In this document: piece after piece, positions 1 to 8,581 of the stretch | Layout: each line of letters opens with the position of its first letter | Numbering within the stretch: position 1 is the stretch's first letter | Assembly: GCA_020635285.1 (NCBI GenBank) | Contig: JACKAB010000005.1 | Coordinates: forward strand, 248,001 to 312,000 | Source of the DNA: Ignavibacteriales bacterium | GTDB taxonomy: Bacteria; Bacteroidota; Ignavibacteria; Ignavibacteriales; Melioribacteraceae | Reading direction: 5' to 3' | Length of the DNA stretch: 64,000 bases | Made by a program: the position numbers and the translations under genes | The notes under the pieces: model-generated | The model's database searches: none | The model's input: only the letters and a program-made list of their open reading frames with translations | Told to the model about the DNA's origin: nothing

Positions 1-2
1 TT

Positions 3-677
3 GATGACGCGGCAAAAAAAAATAAATGCAATGCAATGGTTGGAATGAATTTTAGATTTCGCCCAGATACTATGTTATTGAAAAGCTTGATTAACAGTGG
101 AGAACTTGGAGAATTATTTTATATAAAATGTGGATGGAGCCGAAAACGAAGCAGTGAACAAAAGTGGTTCAATAAAAAAAATCTTGCCGGTGGTGGAGTT
201 ATGCTTGATTTAGGAATCGTTTTAATAGATACGGCGTTATGGCTTCTTGATTATCCAAAAGTAAAAAATGTTACTGCACAAAACTTTAACCATGCAACAC
301 AAAGTATCGAAGATTCTTCAGTTGGATTTATACGATTAAACAATAACTCAGTAATAAACTTTGATGTAAGTTGGTCAATCCATGAAGATACTGATAGTTT
401 TAAGCTTGCATCATATGGAACAAAAGGGACAGGACATTTAAATCCATTGCGAGCATATAAAAAGGTTGCGAATAATAGGGTTGATTACACAGTTAATTCA
501 GGAGTTCAGGTAAAGAATCTATTTAAGAAATCCTATGAAAATGAATTAAAGCATTTCATTGGAACTGTTAAAGATGGAATGCCTCTAATTTCTTCCAGTG
601 AAGAAGCTCTCTCGAGAATGAAAGTAATTGAAAGTTTATATGAATCCGCTAAAAATAAATCGGAAGTAAACGTTTAG
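3..677 (+). CDS. Gfo/Idh/MocA family oxidoreductase, C-terminal part (cut by window edge)
   Basis: The reading frame is open to the first bases of the window, so the N-terminal Rossmann NAD(P)-binding part lies outside. About 225 codons remain. They start at the end of the nucleotide-binding domain (MVGMNFRFRPD) and run through the alpha/beta substrate domain to the stop. The segment GGGVMLDLGIVLIDTALWLL is the family's hallmark helix. Many members have DxGxHxxD there; here the His is replaced by Val (DLGIVLID), so this may be a variant with altered catalysis. The substrate, usually a sugar or its derivative, cannot be told. The response-regulator gene starts 6 bases after the stop. The family call is firm, the reaction is unknown. 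Confidence 0.85.
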   Translation, partial: DDAAKKNKCNAMVGMNFRFRPDTMLLKSLINSGELGELFYIKCGWSRKRSSEQKWFNKKNLAGGGVMLDLGIVLIDTALWLLDYPKVKNVTAQNFNHATQSIEDSSVGFIRLNNNSVINFDVSWSIHEDTDSFKLASYGTKGTGHLNPLRAYKKVANNRVDYTVNSGVQVKNLFKKSYENELKHFIGTVKDGMPLISSSEEALSRMKVIESLYESAKNKSEVNV

Positions 678-683
678 AAATTT

Positions 684-1373
684 ATGGCGAAAATTTTATT
701 AGTTGATGACGAAAAAGATATTGTGGAATTTCTGCAATATAATTTGGAAGCTGAAGGATTTGAAGTTATTTCTGCAAATGATGGAATAGAAGCGCTATCC
801 AAAATGGAAGAAAAACCTGATCTGGTTGTTCTTGATGTGATGATGCCTAAAATGAATGGTTATGAGGTTTTAAAAAATATTCGTTTAAATGAAAATTATA
901 ATGAAATCCCAATAATTTTTCTTACTGCAAAAACCAGCGAGTTTGATGAATTAAAAGGTTTTGATCTTGGGGCAGATGATTATATTAAAAAACCAATTTC
1001 ACCTAAAATGTTGGTTGCAAGAGTTAAATCTAAAATTAAAAGATTAACTTTAAATGATGACAAAGATATTCAGAATTCATTAGTTATTAATATTGGTCCT
1101 TTAGAAATTAACAAAGATAAATATGAAGTCAAGCTAAATGGTGAAAATATTATTTTACCTAAAAAAGAATTTGCAATTCTCTATTACCTTGCAAGCAAGC
1201 CCGGTAAAGTTTTCCCGAGGGATAGAATATTAAATGATGTTTGGGGCGAAGACATTTTTGTTATTGAACGAACAGTTGATGTACACGTAAGAAAGATTAG
1301 GGAAAAACTTGGTGATAATTCTAATTTGATTGAAACTATTAAGGGTGTAGGTTATCGTTTTAAAGAATTTTGA
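684..1373 (+). CDS. OmpR/PhoB-family response regulator
   Basis: This 229-residue protein has a receiver domain (about 1-120) and an OmpR-type winged-helix DNA-binding domain (about 130-229), the usual PhoB size. Receiver residues are intact: acidic pair D8/D9, phospho-acceptor D51 in LVVLDVMMP, T81 and K103 before Pro. The C-terminus carries the family pattern ERTVDVHVRKIREKLG and ends GVGYRFKEF. It lies immediately upstream of a PhoR-like kinase and about 10 kb upstream of pstS-pstCAB-phoU. Phosphate-type repeats stand before pstS and before the TonB gene. I infer it is the PhoB of this organism, phosphorylated under phosphate limitation and binding the TTAACA repeats. That role rests on context, since the OmpR family is broad. 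Confidence 0.9.
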   Translation: MAKILLVDDEKDIVEFLQYNLEAEGFEVISANDGIEALSKMEEKPDLVVLDVMMPKMNGYEVLKNIRLNENYNEIPIIFLTAKTSEFDELKGFDLGADDYIKKPISPKMLVARVKSKIKRLTLNDDKDIQNSLVINIGPLEINKDKYEVKLNGENIILPKKEFAILYYLASKPGKVFPRDRILNDVWGEDIFVIERTVDVHVRKIREKLGDNSNLIETIKGVGYRFKEF

Positions 1374-1380
1374 CCAAGTA

Positions 1381-2400
1381 ATTTCCAATTTCAAATTCTC
1401 TTATGTTTTTATAAAAGAGATTCTGCTTCTAAGTACAATCTTAGGAGGAACTTTCTTTTACCTTTCTGATTTCTCTTATTCGATAATATTTCCACTTATT
1501 TTCATAATTATTTTTTCGGATTTACTTATTTTATATTTAATCGGTAAAAAAAGAAGAATAGAAATAGAAGAAATAAAGACCGTTATTAAATCAATTAGAA
1601 AAAACCGTTATTTGGATGAAGAGCAAATAGTTTTAAGCAAACCCTTAAAAGAATTAGAAGGGATTATCAAAGCCATTTCAAGAAAAACCAATAGAGATTT
1701 TGCCAATATAGAAAAGCTAGCCCAAGCAAGAAGTGAATTTTTAGGTTATGTTTCGCACGAATTAAGAACCCCAATATTTACAATTCAAGGTTATTTAGAA
1801 ACTTTACTTAATGGTGCAATTGATAATCCAAAAGTGAATAGATCATTTCTTGAAAAAGCTCTTAACCATTCCAATAATCTTAATACGCTGCTGAATGATC
1901 TTATAGAAATTTCCATGATTGAATCAGGACTGATGAGTTTAAGTTTCCGGTATTTCAATTTGTTTAATTTTATCAATGAAATTATTTCAGAAACAAAGCA
2001 ATTGGAACTTAACAATAATATCTCCATAAATTTGTTAGAATTTAATAAAGAAATAGGAGTCTATGGGGACAAAGAAAGACTAAAACAAGTTTTTTATAAT
2101 TTACTTTCTAATGCTATTAAATATACCAACGAAGGCAAAATTGAAATTATTGTTATTGAAAAGAGCAAGTCTGTAATTATAAAAGTTAAAGATTCCGGAA
2201 TTGGAATTCCTGAAAAAGAATTAGATAGAATTTTCCAAAGATTCTATAGAACTGAACGAGAACGAGAAAGCAATGTTCCCGGCACCGGACTTGGTTTAGC
2301 CATAGTAAAACATATTTTAGAAGCACACCAAACGACTATTGAAGTTACTAGTGAAATTAATGTTGGTTCAGAATTTTCTTTTAAACTTAAAAAGGAATAA
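1381..2400 (+). CDS. PhoR-like sensor histidine kinase, start uncertain
   Basis: This is the membrane histidine kinase partner of the preceding regulator. The frame encodes two hydrophobic stretches (about 1414-1460 and 1480-1540), a short linker, a HisKA domain with H-box FLGYVSHELRTP (His codon 1756-1758), and HATPase_c with N-box NLLSNAIKYT, G1 DSGIGIPE, F-box RIFQRFYRTE and G2 GTGLGLAIV. It lacks the PAS/HAMP modules of larger PhoR proteins. The in-frame stop upstream is at 1348-1350, and no ATG, GTG or TTG occurs in frame until TTG 1612, which would remove both membrane segments. An ATG at 1403 would enter the frame if one T were missing from the following T-run. I therefore mark the start approximately, at an in-frame ATT. 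Confidence 0.85.
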   Translation: MSNFKFSYVFIKEILLLSTILGGTFFYLSDFSYSIIFPLIFIIIFSDLLILYLIGKKRRIEIEEIKTVIKSIRKNRYLDEEQIVLSKPLKELEGIIKAISRKTNRDFANIEKLAQARSEFLGYVSHELRTPIFTIQGYLETLLNGAIDNPKVNRSFLEKALNHSNNLNTLLNDLIEISMIESGLMSLSFRYFNLFNFINEIISETKQLELNNNISINLLEFNKEIGVYGDKERLKQVFYNLLSNAIKYTNEGKIEIIVIEKSKSVIIKVKDSGIGIPEKELDRIFQRFYRTERERESNVPGTGLGLAIVKHILEAHQTTIEVTSEINVGSEFSFKLKKE

Positions 2401-2458
2401 AACTGATAACAATTTAGAATTCTCAATTATAAGCCGCCATTCAATCTCCATATTTTAC

Positions 2459-2519
2459 TTAACAATTTCTTAACACACAGATAACAAATCTTTAACACAC
2501 AAGTAATATTCAGTTAACA
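2459..2519 (+). promoter_or_regulatory. PhoB-type box array: TTAACA repeats every 11 bp
   Basis: TTAACA occurs at 2459, 2470, 2492 and 2514, with ATAACA at 2481 and a weaker GTAATA at 2503. All six fall exactly on an 11-bp period, one helical turn, so all face the same side of the DNA. PhoB/PhoP regulators bind direct repeats with 11-bp spacing, and the Bacillus PhoP box is TT(A/T/C)ACA-like. The array ends 52 bp before the TonB-receptor start. No clear -10 is seen. Confidence 0.75.
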
Positions 2520-2571
2520 TCAACCTCATAAATTTCAGTAAGTAATTAAATAATCTAACACATGAGGGGTC

Positions 2572-5478
2572 ATGGAAAACAAATTAAACTATCATAAGGG
2601 TAGTAAAGTTAAAATTGTGAAAAAAAGAACTATTCAATTTTTATTATTTCTAATGTTTATATCTGGTCAAGTAAATTCAATTTTATCTCAAAACTTTGGC
2701 AAAATCACCGGAACTATTGTCGATAAAGATTTTGGTGATGCGTTAATTGGTGCCAATGTTTTTATTGAAGGAACAACTAGAGGAGCCGCTACGGATATAG
2801 AAGGTAATTATTCAATTGAAGGCATTGAACCTGGGATTTACAAAATAACTTATTCAATGGTTGGATTTCAAAAACAGACAATTTCTGATCTTGAAATAAA
2901 ACCACAAGAAAATCTAAAACTTGATATTGTTTTAAGCACTGAAGCTTTTGAAACCGAAGAAGTTGTAATTTCTGCTAAGTCATTAACTAATACTGAAGGA
3001 GCACTTCTGGCAAAAAGACAAAAATCAGCTTCTGTAAGCGATGCAATTAGTGCCGAGGCAATGTCAAATTCTGGAAGCAGCGATGCAGCAGATGCAATGA
3101 AAAAAGTGACAGGTGCTTCGGTAGTTGGTGGTAAATATGTTTACGTAAGGGGATTGGGTGAAAGGTATTCATCAACTACATTAAACGGCGCAGAATTGCC
3201 AAGCGCAGATCCTGATAAAAAATCATTTCAGCTTGATTTGTTTCCGGCCAGCTTGCTTGATAATATTACAACAGTAAAAACATTTACGCCTGATAAACCA
3301 GGAACATTCACCGGCGGTTTAGTTGATGTAACAATGAAGAGTTTTCCCGAAAAATTTTCATTCAATTTTTCAACCTCAACCGGTTACAATACAATGGCAA
3401 CGTTTAATGATAATTTCATTCTACCTAATTCAGGTGGAACAGACTGGCTTGGTATTGATGATGGAACGAGAAAATTACCAGATTTATTAAGCAACTCAAA
3501 TATTGATATTCCACGCTATACTTCCGTAAAAACTAAAGAAGAAGCTCTTTATTTAGACGGGCTTTCAAAATCATTTAATACCCACATGACACCGGTTGCT
3601 GCTAAAGCTGGAATGAATAGCGGTATGTCTATTTCCGCAGGAAATCAATTTGATTTTGCAAATCAAACCTTTGGTTATTTAGCATCACTTACATGGTCAC
3701 AAAAATATTCTTACTATGATAACGGCGAAATTGGCAGATATAAACTTCCCGGTACAGTTAGCGATATTGAATATCTTAATCCTGAAAGACAATTTAATGA
3801 TGAGAAGGGAGTTCAAGAAGCCAATTGGGGCGCTATTGTTTCTTTATCAATGAAAAATGATAGTTATGGACAGTTTAAAGGTTCGTACTTACGAACCCAA
3901 AGCGGTGAATCAACAGCCCGTTATATTACTGGTAAATGGTCAGATATTCCTTCAACCGCTACTTATGAAACCAGAGTTCTTCAATATGTTCAAAGAGGTT
4001 TAGATACATATCAATTTGAAGGTGATCATTTTATTAAAGCTTTTTCAAATCTTAAAATGGATTGGAAGCTATCATACTCAATGAACGAGCAAGATGAGCC
4101 GGATCTAAGATATTTTTCTGATCACTGGACTGTTAAAGCTTCAACTGGCGATATTACATACCAAAGTCCTTCTTCTTTATATCCGCCACCAATTAGATAT
4201 TTTAGAAATCTTAAAGAAAACAGTTTTACTGGTAATTTAAATTTCATGCTCCCCTTTGATTTAATTGATGGAAACAAAGCAAAATTTCAATTTGGAGCAG
4301 CATTTAATAATGTTGATAGAAGTTACATACAAAGACGTTTTGAATATGAAGCTGATGCAATTAGATTTAGTGATTATAAGGGTGATATAGATGCCTTCTT
4401 TAATACGGTTGGCATTTTAGATACATCTAATTCATACTTTGATTTTGGAAATGTAATTGGAGAATCAAAATCTCTTAAAAATAAATTTAATGGAGATCAA
4501 AAAACAACTGCTGGATACATCATGTTTGACCTTCCAATTATTCAAGATTTGAGATTTATTGGTGGACTAAGACTAGAATCAACTGAAATGAATGCAATTA
4601 GTGGTGATGAAACATTACCTAAAGGACATCTTAATAATACTGATTTATTAGGTTCAGTTAATTTTATTTACGCCCTATCTGAAAATATGAATCTTCGCCT
4701 TGCATATTCTAATACTGTTGCCAGACCAACATTTAGAGAATTGGCTCCTTACACAAATTTTGAATTTGTTGGTGATTATTTATTTGTGGGTAATGCAGAT
4801 TTAAAAAGAACTCTTATAAGAAATTATGATGTTAGATGGGAATGGTTTACAAATCCAGGAGAACTAATAGCAGTAAGTGGATTTTATAAATCTTTTACCG
4901 ATCCAATTGAAAAATATCAGAATAATAGTATTCCTAATGGATTGCTCTCAGTTCAAAATGTTGATAAAGCTAGCTTATATGGTCTTGAGTTTGAAATTAG
5001 AAAAAACCTTGGAATTGTTGGATCATTCTTAAATAATTTTAGCCTTGGAACTAACCTATCCCTTGTTCATTCGGAAACAGAAATACCTGAAACAGAATAT
5101 TTCTTGATTGAAATATCTGACCCGACTGCTTCAAAAACTAGACCATTTATGGGTCAATCTCCTTACTTATTAAACCTTAGTCTTGGTTATGATAACTATG
5201 ACTTAGACTTTAATGCCGGAATATTCTATAATATTTTCGGTGATAGGTTAGCAATTGTTACTGAAGGAGCTAATCCAGATGTTTATGAAAGAGGTCGTGG
5301 AGATTTAGATTTTAAGATTTCAAAGGGTTTGTTTGATTTACTTAATCTTTCTTTTACTGCAAAAAATCTACTCGACTCGGATGTAAAATTTTCACAGGAA
5401 TTTAAAGGAACAGATTACAACTATTACAAATATAGAAACGGCAGAACTTTTTCATTATCACTTAAATTAAAAATATAA
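2572..5478 (+). CDS. TonB-dependent outer-membrane receptor with CarboxypepD_reg-like N-domain
   Basis: This intact 968-residue receptor starts at ATG 2572, behind GAGGGG. Residues 1-40 form a long signal peptide with a basic lead and a hydrophobic core ending near SILSQ. Residues about 43-125 are a CarboxypepD_reg-like beta domain (GKITGTIVDKDFGDALIGAN). The plug domain (about 150-265) contains YVYVRGLGERYSSTTLNGAE and LLDNITTVKTFTPDKPGTF. The rest is a 22-strand-type barrel ending in RTFSLSLKLKI. Such receptors import bulky substrates with energy from TonB/ExbBD, which are not in this window. The upstream TTAACA array and the PhoBR-like pair argue for induction by phosphate limitation. The next gene, a secreted beta-helix protein, begins 11 bases later and is probably its partner. 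The substrate is not known; a phosphorylated organic compound is my inference. Confidence 0.93.
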   Translation: MENKLNYHKGSKVKIVKKRTIQFLLFLMFISGQVNSILSQNFGKITGTIVDKDFGDALIGANVFIEGTTRGAATDIEGNYSIEGIEPGIYKITYSMVGFQKQTISDLEIKPQENLKLDIVLSTEAFETEEVVISAKSLTNTEGALLAKRQKSASVSDAISAEAMSNSGSSDAADAMKKVTGASVVGGKYVYVRGLGERYSSTTLNGAELPSADPDKKSFQLDLFPASLLDNITTVKTFTPDKPGTFTGGLVDVTMKSFPEKFSFNFSTSTGYNTMATFNDNFILPNSGGTDWLGIDDGTRKLPDLLSNSNIDIPRYTSVKTKEEALYLDGLSKSFNTHMTPVAAKAGMNSGMSISAGNQFDFANQTFGYLASLTWSQKYSYYDNGEIGRYKLPGTVSDIEYLNPERQFNDEKGVQEANWGAIVSLSMKNDSYGQFKGSYLRTQSGESTARYITGKWSDIPSTATYETRVLQYVQRGLDTYQFEGDHFIKAFSNLKMDWKLSYSMNEQDEPDLRYFSDHWTVKASTGDITYQSPSSLYPPPIRYFRNLKENSFTGNLNFMLPFDLIDGNKAKFQFGAAFNNVDRSYIQRRFEYEADAIRFSDYKGDIDAFFNTVGILDTSNSYFDFGNVIGESKSLKNKFNGDQKTTAGYIMFDLPIIQDLRFIGGLRLESTEMNAISGDETLPKGHLNNTDLLGSVNFIYALSENMNLRLAYSNTVARPTFRELAPYTNFEFVGDYLFVGNADLKRTLIRNYDVRWEWFTNPGELIAVSGFYKSFTDPIEKYQNNSIPNGLLSVQNVDKASLYGLEFEIRKNLGIVGSFLNNFSLGTNLSLVHSETEIPETEYFLIEISDPTASKTRPFMGQSPYLLNLSLGYDNYDLDFNAGIFYNIFGDRLAIVTEGANPDVYERGRGDLDFKISKGLFDLLNLSFTAKNLLDSDVKFSQEFKGTDYNYYKYRNGRTFSLSLKLKI

Positions 5479-5489
5479 AGGAGAAAACA

Positions 5490-8487
5490 ATGTTAAAAAG
5501 AGTAAGGAATTTACTTTTACTAACGATTTTAAGCTCAGTGCTATTATCGGCACAGGGAATGATCACCATAACAGATTCAGATATTCCGGCAGGAAGTCAA
5601 GTCACATGGACATCAAACAATGTATATTTGTTAGATGGGATGGTGTTTGTAGATAGTGCAGCAGTGTTGACTATTGAACCTGGCACAGTAATAAAGGCAA
5701 AAGAAGGCCAAGGAAATTCAGCTTCTGGTTTAGTAATAACCAGATATGGCCAAATCTTTGCAGAAGGCACTTCAGATAGACCAATAATCTTTACAGCAGA
5801 AAGTGATGAGTTGAATGGAAATTTAACCCACACAGATAGAGGATTATGGGGCGGCGTAGTAATGTTAGGTCAAGCCTCAACAAATAACCAAACTGCAAAT
5901 GGATTGAAAGCAGTAGAAGGTGTAAATGAAATAAATGAATCAAAAGCATGGTATGGCGGAACAAATGATACACATAGTTCTGGTGTTTTTAAGTATGTAT
6001 CAATAAGACATAGCGGAATAAACGTAGGTGATCAAGCCGGAAATGAGATACAAGGATTAACCTTGGGTGGAGTTGGCAGCGGCACAGTGATAGATTATGT
6101 AGAAAGTTTTGCAAGTGCAGATGATGGATTTGAATGGTTTGGCGGCACAGTAAATGCAAAACACTTAGTAAGTGCATTCAACTCAGATGATAGTTATGAC
6201 ACAGATGAAGGCTTTAGAGGAAAAGGACAATATTGGTTTGCCATTCAAGCACCAGATCAAGGCGGAAGAGTAGCTGAAATGGATGGAGCAACTGGAGATG
6301 AATATTATCAGCCATATGCACATCCTATATTATCGAATGTAACATATATAGGAGCCGGAATAGGTGCAGCACCGGAAGGTGACGGAGAAGAATGTATAAT
6401 CTTAAGAGATAATACAGGTGTAGAATATTATAACAGTATTTTCACAGAATATGATGATGCAACAAGCGGATATGGATTAACAATAGAAGATATAGACAAC
6501 ACAGGCACAAAAACCGAAGACAGCAGACAAAGATTTGAATCTGGAGAGATTATATTCCAGAACAATATTTGGTATAACTTTGGAGCAGGCAATGATGTAA
6601 CACAGTTTATCTATCAAGATTTTGCGCAGAGTTATTTTCAAGATGCAGCGAATTCAAATAGTGTAGATAATCCAATGTTAATGGGAATAAGCAGAGAACC
6701 AAATGGCGGATTAGATCCAAGACCAGAGGTTGGAAGTCCGGCATTAAGCGGATCGAAAAACTTGGAAGATAACTTTTTTGATAAGACAAGTTATGTAGGT
6801 GCCTTTGGTGGAAATAACTGGTTGTTAGGTTGGACTGCTTTAGACCAATTAGGGTATTTAAGCGATATTAGCACAGGAGTTGAATTAGACTTTACAAATG
6901 AAATACCTAATAAATTTAATTTAGCACAAAATTATCCTTTGTTAGATGGAATGGTGTTTGTAGATAGTGCAGCAGTGTTGACTATTGAACCTGGCACAGT
7001 AATAATAAAGGCAAAAAGAAGGCCAAGGTAATTCAGCAAGTGGTTTAGTAATAACAAGATATGGCCAAATCTTTGCAGAAGGCACATCAGATAGACCAAT
7101 AATCTTTACAGCAGAAAGTGATGAGTTGAACGGAAATTTAACCCACACAGATAGAGGATTATGGGGAGGCGTAGTAATGTTGGGTCAAGCCTCAACAAAT
7201 AATCAAACTGCAAATGGATTGAAAGCAGTAGAAGGTGTAAATGAAATAAATGAATCAAAAGCATGGTATGGCGGAACAAATGATACACATAGTAGTGGTG
7301 TATTTAAGTATGTATCAATAAGACATAGCGGAATAAACGTAGGTGATCAAGCCGGAAATGAGATACAAGGATTAACCTTGGGTGGAGTTGGCAGCGGCAC
7401 AGTGATAGATTATGTTGAAAGTTTTGCAAGTGCAGATGATGGATTTGAATGGTTTGGCGGCACAGTAAATGCAAAACACTTAGTAAGTGCATTCAACTCA
7501 GATGATAGTTATGACACAGATGAAGGCTTTAGAGGAAAAGGACAATATTGGTTTGCCATTCAAGCACCAGATCAAGGCGGCAGAGTAGCTGAAATGGATG
7601 GAGCAACTGGAGATGAATATTATCAACCTTATGCACATCCGATATTATCTAATGTAACTTATATAGGAGCCGGAATAGGCGCTACACCGGAAGGTGATGG
7701 AGAAGAATGTATAATCTTAAGAGATAATACTGGTGTAGAATATTATAACAGTATTTTCACAGAATATGATGATGCAACAAGCGGATATGGATTAACAATA
7801 GAAGATATAGACAACACAGGTACAAAAACAGAAGACAGCAGACAAAGATTTGAATCTGGAGAGATTATATTCCAGAACAATATTTGGTATAACTTTGGAG
7901 CAGGCAATGATGTAACACAGTTTATTTATCAAGATTTTGCACAGAGTTATTTTCAAGATGCAGCGAATGCAAATAGTGTAGATAATCCAATGTTAATGGG
8001 AATAAGCAGAGAGCCAAATGGCGGATTAGATCCAAGACCAGAGGTTGGAAGTCCGGCATTAAGCGGATCGAAAAAACTTGGAAGATAACTTTTTTGATAA
8101 GACAAGTTATGTAGGCGCATTTGGTGGAAATAACTGGTTATTAGGTTGGACTGCTTTAGATCAATTAGGTATGTAAGCAATATGAGTACCGGAGTTGAAT
8201 TAGACTTTACAAATGAAATACCTAATAAATTTAATTTAGCACAAAATTATCCTAATCCATTTAATCCTTCAACAACAATATCTTTTGCATTGCCAACAGC
8301 AAGTGAAGTACAATTAAGTGTTTATAACATATTAGGCCAGCAAGTTGCAACTTTAGTTAATGAAGTTAAGAATGCAGGAACCTACAAAGTTAATTGGGAT
8401 GCATCAAATCTATCAAGTGGTGTTTACATTTATAGATTGCGAGCTGGAGCTCAAGTATTAACAAATAGAATGATTTTAATGAAATAA
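5490..8487 (+). CDS. Secreted T9SS-sorted beta-helix-type protein with internal tandem duplication (frameshifted)
   Basis: The gene follows the TonB receptor by 11 bp with its own GGAG site. It has a signal peptide (MLKRVRNLLLLTILSSVLLSAQ is cleaved after about residue 22), then a domain of about 430 residues typical of bacterial right-handed beta-helix proteins (repeated V-I-D-Y-V and G-x-G turns, GLWGGVVMLG, DDGFEWFGGTVN). This domain then repeats, and the protein closes with a type IX-style C-terminal sorting domain (NLAQNYPNPFNPSTTISFAL to TNRMILMK). Copy 1 breaks off after NLAQNYP and jumps straight into copy 2, losing its own tail. Three homopolymer indels break the frame: an extra A near 7014, an extra A near 8075 and a lost G near 8169. 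Correcting them gives one fused protein of about 1000 residues. It is likely a surface partner of the receptor; the biochemical activity is unknown. Confidence 0.75.
5631..8250 (+). repeat. Two-copy tandem repeat, unit about 1.31 kb
   Basis: Bases 5631-6937 and 6942-8250 are near-identical direct copies, with an offset of 1311 at the start and 1315 after small insertions. About two dozen base differences are scattered along them and nearly all are silent (for example TCT/AGT Ser and CAG/CAA Gln). Between the copies I see only Ala/Thr and Ser/Ala replacements in over 300 aligned residues. The junction joins AATTATCC (end of the first tail motif) to TTTGTTAGATGG (start of the second domain). 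Confidence 0.9.
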
Positions 8488-8505
8488 CACACCCTCTGTT
8501 AGATC

Positions 8506-8560
8506 ATCCCACTTTGTGGGAAAATAAAGGGACATAGTAATTGTGTCCCTTTCTTATTTT
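8506..8560 (+). terminator. Rho-independent terminator after TonB/beta-helix operon
   Basis: Two successive hairpins follow the stop: a short TCCCAC-TTT-GTGGGA, then AAAGGGACA (8526-8534) pairing with TGTCCCTTT (8544-8552), followed by a T-rich stretch. This separates the TonB/beta-helix unit from the M28 peptidase gene. Confidence 0.85.
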
Positions 8561-8581
8561 AATAATTTTTATATTACTTAC

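Noticed and set aside
5989..6177. Leu/His-rich minus-strand open frames inside the beta-helix gene, repeated in the second copy
   Set aside because: They are mirror frames of a well-supported plus-strand protein and have biased, domain-free composition; their repetition only reflects the duplication.
5631..8250. Assembly duplication of a single gene
   Set aside because: Silent-biased differences between copies point to two real diverged copies, although the junction itself may be artefactual.
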